This document shows, one piece after another, positions 52,720-62,354 of a DNA stretch of 64,000 nucleotides (positions within the stretch are counted from its first letter, which is position 1; every line of letters begins with the position of its first letter). Origin of the DNA: Amoebidium appalachense (lineage: Eukaryota > Ichthyosporea). Where the stretch lies: positions 5,642,001 through 5,706,000 of the forward strand of contig CAVNZM010000003.1 of assembly GCA_963693365.1 (NCBI GenBank), read 5' to 3'. The notes below the pieces were generated by a model. It was not told where the DNA came from, ran no database searches, and worked only from the letters and a program-made list of their open reading frames with translations. Made by a program: the position numbers and the translations under genes.

Positions 52720-53720
52720 AATACACGTTTGTTAGTGGCAGCCATGGGGGCCGGCGAAGTCGAGTATAGATCAGGGAACAGTCGGAAGATCATCTGCCAA
52801 GTTGTTGGATCCTGGAGTCGTCGACCCCGGCCTCGGCCAGGGCTGTGGCCCCCCCAATTCGGAGGCTGTGGCCGGCAAACCGGGAGGGTGAGAGGCCTGC
52901 CCGGGAGAGGAGGGCACGGAAGTCGTCAGAGAAAACACCCTTGGTGTAGGGAATGCCACCGAGACTGAACAGGGGGTCGTCAGGTTGACCGGATGTCGTA
53001 TCCAGGAACTGCCGGAGGAGATGGGCTGGGGAGAAGTGGGTGAGAGGCAGGGCAGCTAGAGTGACGTTGACACTTAGGGCTGTACATCCATCTTGGAGGT
53101 TGGCAGGTGGAGGGTGGCATGGGACAAAGTACTGGTGGGGGTGTAGCTGAAGGTCACGTCCTTCCATTTCACGTGACGGGACGGGTCGAAGGAAGTCAGG
53201 GTCTTGGAGGTAAATTCCCACGAACGGAGGAGACCACAAAAACCGACGATGAGGGCCGTCCAAAGCCGGCGATTGGCTGAGGAGGCCTGGGTGGGGCACT
53301 GGCCATGGAGTAGGCCGAGGTGGGAGGGCAGGAGGGGTTCTCTGGGAGATGATCGGGGTCGGATGTTGTGAGAAAAGCTGCCATCTGCCCACCCCTTGTA
53401 GGAACCAGGCGAGAGACTTGTCGTGGGGGTAGGGAGCCGGAAGTCCCATGTCGAGGTGGAGTCTGGTGATAGCCGAATTGTAGCCGGCCAAGGAAGAGGC
53501 CTGTACCCCTTGTTGGGCACACCAGGCAAGAAAGAGCTGCACGGTGTGTGGGGAGGCCGGGAGGTAGGACCCGGAGGAGGATGGCAGCCGAGATGCCACA
53601 AAAATCGATGAACACTTTCTGCACCCGGGAGTAGAAGGCCCGAGAGTCGAGGTTGAGACTCAGGGCCTGGCACTCCTGCAGGGTAGTGGTGGCTCGAAGC
53701 AGCACGGCCGGAGCAAAGTG
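52720..53720 (-). pseudogene. Tyrosine recombinase (YR), inactivated
   Basis: The minus-strand frame begins near LSLNLDSRAFYSRVQKVFID and SPHTVQLFLAWCAQQGVQAS (core-binding helices), continues in a second frame with ALIVGFCGLLRSWEFTSKTL (first catalytic arginine box), and returns to the first frame for AGHSLRIGGATALAEAGVDD (HxxR box). The next motif reads IQQLGR followed by TGA at 52792-52790, where the family has tryptophan. Beyond the stop, SSDCSLIYTRLRR holds the presumed nucleophilic tyrosine (codon 52768-52766). Two frameshifts plus the nonsense codon disable the protein. Confidence 0.78.
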
Positions 53721-54041
53721 GGGGGCCAATCTGCCAGCGTTGCTCCGGAAGGGAAGATCGGGGGGGGGGGGGAGGGGGAGGGGGGGTTGAGCCCAGGGGA
53801 AGGGAGAGGGCATGTGCCGGAAGGCAGCCTGCACGTCTGCCACTGCCATGTAGCAGCCGGGGCCTGCGTCGAGAATGAGCTGGGGTCCCGGGCTTGTTTT
53901 TGTAGTAACGGCGCCGATGGGGGAGGAACGGAGGACCGGAAACTCAGCAAGGAATTGGTCCGGGAAGAGGGTGGCCGCGCTGGTGGCCGAGGGGGGGCTG
54001 GGCCTCCGGGTCTGAGCCTCGGGGGAAGGTGTGGTTAGCAA
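53640..54041 (-). pseudogene. Reverse transcriptase fragment of the DIRS-like element
   Basis: Reads FPVLRSSPIGAVTTKTSPGP then CYMAVADVQAAFRHMPSP, where the aspartate of ADVQAAFRHMP corresponds to RT motif A. It then jumps within about 60 residues into the start of the recombinase. RT motifs B and C (the xDD box) and RNase H are missing, indicating an internal deletion. Confidence 0.6.
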
Positions 54042-54072
54042 GGGTGGGGCACCCTCGGGGAGACCCCGGCAG

Positions 54073-54109
<37 letters not shown>

Positions 54110-54135
54110 CAGGGCCCCGGGGGGTTTAGAGTAGG

Positions 54136-54840
54136 GCAGCTGGGCCCGAGAGAGGTTGCAGGCAGGGCAGCGGGGCCATGTGCAGGGGATGCCCGAGCAC
54201 GCAGGGATGCGGGCGGACACAGAGTTAGAAGGGGGGGGGGAGGGAGTGCTAGGTGAGTGTAAGGGGGGGGGGGGGGGAGGCTCGTGGGATGGGTGGGGAG
54301 TAAAATTATGTGCAGTGGCCAGAATAACGTCTTTTGTGTAGGGACATGTATTCTGTGGCGCGCGCGGGCGCCGTAGGTGGCCTGCAAAAAAATTTGTACT
54401 CAGCCCTAGTGGCCCGTGCTCCCGAGCTCCGTGTCCCTGTACCCGTGTATCCTAGCTCCTAGCCCCTATGTTCTATCTTGTGTGTGCGGGCAGCTGGGCC
54501 CGAGGGAGGTTGCAGGCAGAACAGCGGGGCCATGTGCAGGGGATGCCCGAGCACGCGGGGATGCGGGCGGACACAGAGTTAGAAGGGGGGGGGGGGGGGG
54601 GGGAGGGAGTGCTAGGTGAGTGTAAGGGGGGGGGAGGCTCGTGGGATGGGTGGGGAGTAAAATTATGTGCAGTGGCCAGAATAACGTCTTTGTGTAGGGA
54701 CATGTATTCTGTGGCGCGCGCGGGCGCCGTAGGTGGCTTGCGAAAATTTGTACTTAGCCCTAGTGACCCGAGCTCCCGAGCTCCGTGTCCCTGTACCCGT
54801 GTATCCTAGCTCCTAGCCCCTATGTTCTATCTGTGTGTGT
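54136..54840 (-). repeat. Tandem duplication of about 353 bp inside the element
   Basis: The sequence from CAGCTGGGCCCGAG through the GGGGGAGGGAGTGCTAGGTG block to CTAGCCCCTATGTTCTATCT occurs twice (about 54136-54487 and 54489-54840). Each copy encodes on the minus strand the cysteine-rich PACSGIPCTWPRCPACNL. Confidence 0.85.
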
Positions 54841-54849
54841 GGGTGTGCG

Positions 54850-55873
54850 CGTAGACTAGGCATTAGGCTTGCAGTCTTTGCGGGGGTGTGTGCCAGAGCA
54901 GAGCGGGCACACGTGGGAGAGGGGGCAGGGCTGCTTAGCGCAGGACCGACCTTAAATGTGGAAATTCATGTAGTGCGTGGCGGGTAGCTCCACCGATCGG
55001 GCCGGTGTTGCCAGGCCGGGGTGCGGGTCGGGGCGGTTGGGGGTTTGTCCCCCGCCGGGCTTGTGGGGCGGTGTGAAGCCATCAAGTCTTAGACCACAGC
55101 CGGGCTTGGGGTACTACATGGGACAGGCCTGAGGGGGGGCTTCAGGGGTAGAGGGGAGAGTGGCTTGGAGGGTCCGTGGTGGTGGGGGCCGCCGGAGGCG
55201 CGTCAGTGCCCGCAGGAGCGTTGGGCAGCTGGTTGCGGAGGTCGCGTAATTTGAAATTCGTTTGGAGGGGCGTCGAGCCTGAGGGTTCTTGCTGCTCGGG
55301 GGTTACTGGGAAAGCCGGAACAGGGAGGGGAGGAGGGGCTTTGACGGGATTGGTTTTGGGATCAGGCACGACGGAGGCAGGGTCAAAGGCAGGTAAGTCC
55401 GGACGGAGAAGGTTAACTGGGTCGGGCCAGGGGCTTTGGAAACGGGGGCGGGCAGCACGGTAGGCTGGCTGGGCAGAAACGTGGATGGGCAGGCAGCACG
55501 GTAGGCTGGCTGGGCAGAAACGTGGATGGGAACGACCGGACCTGGCAGCATGTGTAGCTGGCCGGGGTCGGGTGGCAACAGGGGGGGAACAGCTGCAGGG
55601 GAACTGGGGCCGTGCAGGGTTTGGGGTAGCTGAGATCTCGACGAGGCTGGCCTTGTGATCTGAGGAAAAAATGCTGCTGGAATGCGGGGCAGACCAATGG
55701 AATGTGAGGTATCCATCGACAGTGAAGTCATGGTGGGGGGAGACATGGCGGGAAACAGGGTGGGAAAACAGGGAAGGAGGCGGGTTGAACACGGTAAGCT
55801 GTTCTGGCAGGGACTTGGGGTCAGTACTCCTGAACAGTAGGAAAGCACAAGGTGCTTTGACTGGGTTTAACAT
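54850..55873 (-). pseudogene. Gag-like region with zinc-knuckle motif
   Basis: The minus-strand frame 55873-55142 is a 243-residue proline/serine-rich protein. Downstream, after a stop, another frame at 54860-54947 encodes a Cys/His cluster (SCAKQPCPLSHVCPLCSGTH then PRKDC): C-x4-C-x4-HVC-x2-C-x3-HPRKDC. This resembles the HVCxxCxGxHP finger at the end of DIRS-type Gag. The break between the two parts is visible as an in-frame stop. Confidence 0.6.
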
Positions 55874-56238
55874 AAGCGACGCGATTGGAGTACCGTATTT
55901 GAATACTCAGAAGGGCAATCGGGCAAGGACTATGAGCGAGGATAGTCAATGCGGATCGAAGCGGGGTGTGAAATTCTAGGCCATCGGGATTGAAAACGGG
56001 GTTTGAAATTAGACGAGTGGTAGGGACTTAGATCACAGCGGCGCGGCGCGTGAGGGACCATGTCAGGAAATCTTCTTGAAGTGTCGAGGAACTTGTAGGG
56101 CGACTAGCCCTAACCGGGACGGAACTGGCAGGAGTGCAAGCCTAACTTGCGAGGAGGACACGAGGGCAAGCTGAACTTGCAAGGATGGCACGATTGTCAA
56201 GGTGTGACAGAAGCTCGTGTCAAGAGTTGTCACGGAGT

Positions 56239-56588
56239 GTGAAAAGAAAATGTATAGCCGTAAGGGCTGTAGGTGCTCAACACAGAAGATGTGTTTGTAG
56301 CTTGCTGATCTGCTGAAAACTGTCTTGCTTATATACCTAAGCCTACCGACCTGAGCCAATTGAAAATCGATCCAGTGATATGTGAATCTGAATCGAACCA
56401 ATCAAAATCGGTCTAGCGATATGTGGAATCTGATGTTTTGATTAGCTAATAGGTGCCCGTGTGCGAGCGGCCAATCGCGAACTGCTAAAACACGAAACGA
56501 AGCCTACATGGTTATGTCAATATCGAACACCCATCCTACGTGTTTACCCAGAAAAATATTTATGTCAATAAATTCCACAAATAAAACC
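56239..56588 (-). repeat. Split direct repeat A1
   Basis: 350 bp, the 5' end of the element on the minus strand; identical by eye to 52234-52583. Confidence 0.9.
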
Positions 56589-57171
56589 TTAGCACTGGTA
56601 GTAAAAAACCAAGCTGAGTGTACATTTTAATTGAGCATCTGGAGGGGCTGCTGTATAGCTATATGATACCACTATCATTAGGCAGATATGTGTAATATAG
56701 GTGTTAATAATTTGCATGAAGCTGAAGAGCTCGGGCAACGCCTTTTGAAACTCCTGTGTGGGTGTTGGTGTGTGTGTTGCGTGTACGTACACGTAAGCAT
56801 GTGTGTATGTGGTGATGAGGAAAGGGGGTATTCTCCATTAGCAGCAAATAAAACCGAATTCGACAATGAAAAATTTGAAATGACTTGAGGAAGTGGGAAG
56901 CTGAATGGATACTGGATAACAATGCATGTACTGTTTCTCTGAGTGATAAGGATTTGATGTCTTGTGTGGTTATGTGTTGGTGATTCGTACGTGGGACAAC
57001 AGGGGGAGGTGGGAGGGAGGGAGTGGGAGTGAGTGTGTGTGTGTGTGTGTGGGGGGGGGGGGGGTCACAGTGCATTAAGAATGAACCAATAAGGAAGAAC
57101 AACAACATTAAACATGAATAAGCATGTTAAAAAAAGCAGCATGAGAAGATTTCGTCTTTGATTGGGGTGTG

Positions 57172-57216
<45 letters not shown>

Positions 57217-57230
57217 AATGGGGCACAAAC
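56589..57230. other. Unique flank, (TG)n and poly-G
   Basis: About 400 bases of ordinary AT-rich sequence outside the retroelement, then (TG)n-poly-G at 57035-57064 and 57168-57215. No supported coding frame. Confidence 0.5.
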
Positions 57231-57488
57231 GTTTAGTGTCTTGAAGCTGCTGAGGCGGTTCTTGATGTAGGAGCCGTTGATGGGGGACATGCACATGATG
57301 CAGTGAAGGGCGGGGTTGCCCCATGGGTTGCCCCTCACCGGATCGACGCTGTACATGCGGCCACAGGGATGGTTGTTGCACTCAACTTGAACCTCCACCA
57401 ACCACCCCTCCCACGTCCTCTTGCGGTACCTAACCTGGTCTGCCAACTTGTCGGGGTCGGCGGCATTGACAGGGGCAACCTGGAACAT
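57231..57488 (-). CDS. Orphan coding exon, unrecognised cysteine-rich protein
   Basis: 86-codon open block preceded by acceptor CACCAACACAG| and ending at a weak donor AAC|GTTTGT, phase 0 on both sides. It reads MFQVAPVNAADPDKLADQVR, then TWEGWLVEVQVECNNHPCGR, NPALHCIMCMSPINGSYIKN and RLSSFKTLN. It contains four cysteines in C-x4-C ... C-x2-C arrangement and two histidines beside them, which may bind zinc. It lies between G/C-run introns like the exons of the real genes here, but I found no partner exon. It may belong to a small or broken host gene, or be sequence captured by a mobile element. Confidence 0.5.
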
Positions 57489-57499
57489 CTGTGTTGGTG

Positions 57500-57670
57500 G
57501 GCATGGAGGCATTTGACAGTTTTTTGGAAGGGGGGGGGAGGGGGGGAGGGGGGGGGGATGGGAGGGGCTTTTGGTGTGTGTGTGTTTTTTTTGTGTGTGT
57601 GGGTGGGGAAGTGAGTGAGTGAGTGTGTGTGTGTGTTTGGGGGGGGGGGGGGGGGGGAGGGGGGGGTAGA
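57500..57670 (-). repeat. GGGA/(TG)n/poly-G tract
   Basis: G-rich on the plus strand (C-rich in the sense of the orphan exon, upstream of its acceptor). Confidence 0.8.
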
Positions 57671-57738
57671 ATGAATGAATAACACTAAATGCTAACATGT
57701 GAAACACGCGTACGTTGTGCTGAAAGACAAAAGCACAA

Positions 57739-58319
57739 ACTTATGAAGTCTAGAGTTCAAGCAGAAAATAGCTTGAACGACTGGTGGAGGGGATGATAGC
57801 TATAGTGCTAACAGGAAAAGTAGTGCCCACAGTCGCTGGTTCATGAACGTGAAAAGGCAACGTGCATCTGCAGCCAGCAGAACACACGCACACGCACGCA
57901 CACACACACACATACACACACACGCACACAGACACAGACACAGACACAGATATAATCACAGGCACGGACACAGACCAGACAGACAAACGCCATATGCACA
58001 AAAGCAGGCAACACAAAACTAACCTTCAAACGGCCTTTCAGCCGTTAGGCGAAGATGCTGCAGCATGCCGCATGGTCGAAACCATTCAGCACGGTGGCTG
58101 CGCGACCTGCGGAGGGGACCTGTGACCAGGCGACCTGCGGGAAGGGAACTGCGACCAGGCGACCTGCGGGAAGGGACCTGCGACCAGGCGACCTGCGGGA
58201 AAGGACTTGCGGACCTGCGGACCTGCGGGAAGGGGGAAAAGAAATGGAGCAAACAACGTGCGTACAGGCTTAAACGGACAAAAAATTGCAAACCGGATTG
58301 GGTTTAGCCAATCACTATT
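57739..58319 (+). repeat. Dispersed repeat family C, copy 2
   Basis: Direct copy of 46544-47072 with the same internal (CA)n and the GGCGACCTGCGGGAAGGGA minisatellite (about 58105-58235). It has an extra piece of about 35 bases (CGTTAGGCGAAGATGCTGCA) before the minisatellite. Confidence 0.85.
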
Positions 58320-58335
58320 TGCTATAGACCGGTTT

Positions 58336-58339
<4 letters not shown>

Positions 58340-58382
<43 letters not shown>
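58340..58382 (+). repeat. (GA)n microsatellite
   Basis: About 40 bp of GA at the junction between repeat C and the partial retroelement copy. Confidence 0.95.
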
Positions 58383-58386
<4 letters not shown>

Positions 58387-58387
58387 A

Positions 58388-59330
58388 GACGTGGATGGGA
58401 ACGGCCGGACCTGGCAGCACGTGTTGCTTGCCGGGGTCGGGGGGTAACGGGGGGGAAACAGCTGCAGGGGTAACTGGGGCCCGTGCAGGGTTTGGGGGAG
58501 CTGAGAGCTCGACGAGGCTGGCCACGTGATCGGAGGAAACTGCTGCCGGAATGCGGGGCAGATCCATGGAATGTGAGGGGTCCGGCGACAGTGACGGCAC
58601 GGTGGTGGGAACAGGGTTGGAAATCCTGGAAGGGAGCATGTTGGACGACATGGTAAACGGTTCTGGCAGGGACTCGGGGCCGGGACTCCTATGGAGTAGG
58701 AAAGCACAAAGTGCTTGGACTGTGTTGAACACGGGAGACTGGAAAGAAGTACCGAATTTGGGTACTTCAGATGGACTTGAGGGAGGATAGTCAAGTCGGA
58801 TCGAGACGGGGTGTCAAATGATCGTCGATCGGAATGGAGCCGGGGTTTGAAATTTGACGAGTGATTGGGATTTCGATGTTATGGAATGGGAGCCTCCGGG
58901 GCAGACAGGGAGGCGCGGTGGAGACCACGTCGGGACAGGGGGACACGTCATGAAGTGTCAAAGAAGAACTTGGAGCGCGACGGCAGAACCAAGGGTGGAG
59001 GAAGGTTTGACGTGACGGAGAGGAACCAGGACGGAACTGGAATGAGGGCAAGCTGAAACTTGCAAGGATGGCACGATTGTCAAGGCATGACAGAAGCTCT
59101 TGTCAAGATGAGTCAGATCTTGTCAAGGGGAGTGACGGAGGACCGGTTACGGCCGGTCGCGGGAGGAGCCGAGAGGCTAGGTGACGGCGGGAAGTGCCAG
59201 AGACGGAATGTGCAGAAAAGCACAGACGGGTTTAGGGGACGCCAGGGAGAGATGTACACGGCCTCAGCACCAAGAGGAAGGGGGGGCGGCGTCAATTCAC
59301 GGAATAGGTACTCAACGTTAACACGCAAGT
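58388..59330 (-). mobile_element. Partial second copy of the DIRS-like element (gag/5' part)
   Basis: Homologous to about 55510-56240 in the same orientation: shared ACGTGGATGGGAACG, GGGGCAGA-CCATGGAATGTGA-type block, GGCAGGGACT-GGGG, and AACTTGCAAGGATGGCACGATTGTCAAGG at the upstream end. The derived minus-strand proteins share LPQTLHGP, FPPLLPPDPG-like and PGP-VPIHVS segments. RT and recombinase parts are absent. Confidence 0.7.
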
Positions 59331-59621
59331 GACCATTAGATGAGGTGCATGAGGAGCTGACCACAGCTATGATGTGTACCAGGAATTTAACGATTGCTAG
59401 TGTGTTGCGAGAGGGTGCGAAAATGGGCCCATAACCTGTTGTTTTGTACGGGTCTAAGGGAGCAGAGTGCACAGAGGTGTCATGTAAAACACGACTAACA
59501 CATTAATGAGAGGGCAATCGGAGTTGTTCACGAGACATTGAAAGATTTCAAACAACAACTGAATCTTTATTGTGCTCTCGGTTCCTTTTGTACTTGCGAC
59601 TTATCACCTTATCACAACTAA
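59331..59621. other. Spacer with no recognised feature
   Basis: Ordinary sequence between the partial retroelement and repeat D; it may be the upstream terminal part of that copy. No conserved frame. Confidence 0.4.
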
Positions 59622-60346
59622 AGAGGGAGAACCAATCGGTTCTATCAGAAGATAGAAAAACACATTCCGACAGAGCATACGCATTCCAACTTCCGATTAA
59701 ACTAAAGTGTAGAAACTCTTACTTAAATAAATTAAGTAATTATACATCTAGTCACTATTAACTCACATATATATTTATGTTCGTCTCTATAAAGAAACTT
59801 ATTTAAATACATATATTTCCTAACAGTCGACACTCTCAAAGTGAAGACACTTTGCAATAAACCGAATTCCATATATATCTATTGTCCAATCACAACACAC
59901 ATATATTAACAGACAGGAATGCACAACACAATCTACAGATGTACTCGCTCGCGACTATTGGCGAGCCATCCTTTTGAGAACAAAACTAGGCCATTTTGAA
60001 ATAAAGGAAAGACAACGAGTGAGGCTAGCCAATCACGCTACCTCTCAGATAAACAGAGGAGAGCAAACAGAAATAAAATACAATAAGTTCTTATCAGGCA
60101 AGAGAGCCAGGTGTGCACAGATCTACAGATATCTGTGCCCACAGAAACAAGGGAGAGAGAGATACGGGGGGGGGGGGGGGGGGGGAGAGAGAGAGAGAGA
60201 GAGAGAGGGAGGGAGAGAGAGAGAGAGAGGGAGAGAGAGAGAGAGAGGGAGAGCACAAAGAAGGAAAGCAGACACGAATACAAACAAGCTAGGACACATA
60301 CATACTTCAAGGCTCTTGCTGTCATACATGGTGACGTATTCCAACA
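59622..60346 (-). repeat. Dispersed repeat family D, copy 2
   Basis: Inverted copy of 44116-44890 with internal (GA)n/(GGGA)n and poly-G (60165-60250). It runs into the GA-rich tandem at its left-hand (minus-strand) end. Confidence 0.7.
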
Positions 60347-60772
60347 GAGAGAGAGGGAGAGGGAGAGGGAGACTAGAGAGAGAGGGAGACTAGAGAGAGA
60401 GGGAGACTGAGAGAGAGAGGGAGACTAGAGAGAGGGAGACTACTAGAGAGGAAGGGAGAGGGAGAGGGAGAGGGAGAGGGAGAGGGAGAGAGAGAGGGAG
60501 ACTAGAGAGAGGGAGACTAGAGAGAGGGAGACTAGAGAGAGGGAGACTAGAGAGAGAGAGGGAGGGAGAGAGAGAGAGAGGGAGAGGGAGAGGGAGAGAG
60601 AGAGGGAGACTAGAGAGAGGGAGACTAGCGAGAGAGGGAGAGGGAGAGAGAGAGGGAGAGGGAGAGAGAGAGGGAGACTAGACAGAGGGAGACTAGAGAG
60701 AGGGAGACTAGAGAGAGAGAGAGAGAGAGAGAGACAGATATTGAGAGAGAGAGAGAATGAGAGAGAGCCTTG
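60346..60772 (+). repeat. GAGA / GGGAGACTAGAGA tandem tract
   Basis: About 425 bp of GA and GGGA with a recurrent GGGAGACTAGAGAGA unit of 14-17 bases occurring at least a dozen times. Confidence 0.95.
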
Positions 60773-61286
<514 letters not shown>

Positions 61287-61341
61287 GGAACACCGTATCA
61301 CTGAGGTACTGCCCAACTGAGCTACGAGATCGGTTAAGATC
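61287..61341 (-). other. tRNA-like A box (SINE head or tRNA fragment)
   Basis: On the minus strand: GATCTCGTAGCTCAGTTGGG followed by CAGTACCTCAGTGATACGGTG. TAGCTCAGTTGG is an exact RNA polymerase III internal A box as in tRNAs. A B box would be expected about 40 bases downstream, where the sequence instead enters the poly-G/C tract. It is probably a truncated tRNA or tRNA-derived SINE. Confidence 0.5.
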
Positions 61342-61698
61342 TTGGGATATTCGGGTTGGTTGTAAGGTTTTCAGGTCGGGCCGAAGGCCCTAACGGGCCG
61401 CAGGCCCGCTTATTGGGCCGCCAGGCCCTAGGCCGCTAGGCCGCTAGGCCTAGCGGCCTAGGGCCTGGCGGCCCAATCAGGGGGGGGGGGTTAGCAGTGA
61501 CTGCTAACCCCCCCCCCCCCCTGGGCCCCCGCGGGCCGGGCCGGGGGTGGCTCGCGGGCCGGGTCGGGCCCCCGGTCCCCGGGGCCCCGGGCCTAGCGGC
61601 CTAGCGGCCTAGGGCCTGGCGGCCCAATAAGCGGGCCTGCGGCCCGTTAGGGCCTTCGGCCCGACCTGAAAACCTTACAACCAACCCGAATATCCCAA
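61342..61698. repeat. Perfect 109 bp inverted repeat with nested hairpins
   Basis: The left arm 61342-61450 and right arm 61590-61698 are exact reverse complements by base-by-base reading (outer end TTGGGATATTCGGGTTGG, inner end CTAGGCCGCTAGGCC). The 139 bp centre holds a third partial copy of the inner arm, making a palindrome around 61450, and a G-run/TTAGCAGTGACTGCTAA/C-run hairpin at about 61481-61522. No open frame or transposase. Confidence 0.95.
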
Positions 61699-62354
61699 TA
61701 TTGCTTCATTCTGATTGGTTGTCACACCGCGGGATTTCCCGATTGTTCTTCCAATGACATTTTCTATCACTATCGACAGTTCTCCAATATTAGAATAGAA
61801 AACGGTTTATACCCAGATGGCCAGATTGGCAGATCAAATTCAGTCTGTGAGCAGGGGGGGGGGGATCCACCTGAAGTCAAAACAATCTGGCCATCTGGCC
61901 ATGTGGCCATAGAATAGATTAGCATGTAAGGCACTGGCTGCCACCACTGGGGGCCGTGGTTCCGGCAGGAGGGGGGGCACACGTGCAGGGGAGGCAGGGG
62001 GTCGGGGGAGGCACACGTGCACAGGAGGCTGGGGAGAGTGGGGGAACCATGGTTGTGTGATACTATCTATCCCCCATGTATGGCTGAGTTAAGACCATTT
62101 GTTCATGTAGCACGATCTTCTAGCATGCACGTGTTGGAATGCCACCACTGGGGGGCCTGGTTCCGGGAGGCAGGGGAGCAGGGGGGGCATGCAGTGTGTG
62201 GGTGTGCATGTGGCAGGGGAGCAGGGGGGCAGGGGGGCAGGGGGGCAGGGGGGACTGGGGAGCAGGGGGGCTGGGGAGACTGGCATGCCACTCACGGGGA
62301 GGATAGTGTATGTTGGCACGTGTGGGTGTGTGGGTGATAAAGGCAGAAGCCACA
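61699..62354. repeat. Flank with duplicated GGTTCCGG/CACGTGCAGGGG blocks and GGGGGGCA tandem
   Basis: Two blocks containing TGCCACCACTGGGGG and TGGTTCCGG (about 61938 and 62141), a CACACGTGCA pair (61979, 62011), and a GCAGGGG tandem at 62205-62270. An inverted pair, CAGATGGCCAGATTG (61814) and CAATCTGGCCATCTG (about 61882), is also present. No gene. Confidence 0.6.

Larger units (their letters stand above)
52017..56588 (-). mobile_element. DIRS/Ngaro-like tyrosine-recombinase retrotransposon with split direct repeats
   Basis: Read on the minus strand the order is A1 (56588-56239), coding region, B1 (52672-52584), A2 (52583-52234), a 128 bp spacer, and B2 (52105-52017). A1 and A2 are 350 bp and identical by eye; B1 and B2 are 89 bp. 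A1-ORFs-B1-A2-B2 is the split-direct-repeat layout of Ngaro/PAT-type elements, which integrate with a tyrosine recombinase rather than a DDE integrase. Inside are a proline-rich gag-like frame with a zinc-knuckle region, a fragment of reverse transcriptase, and a tyrosine recombinase. All coding parts carry breaks and the RT lacks its catalytic core, so this copy is non-autonomous although the terminal repeats look recent. Confidence 0.82.
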
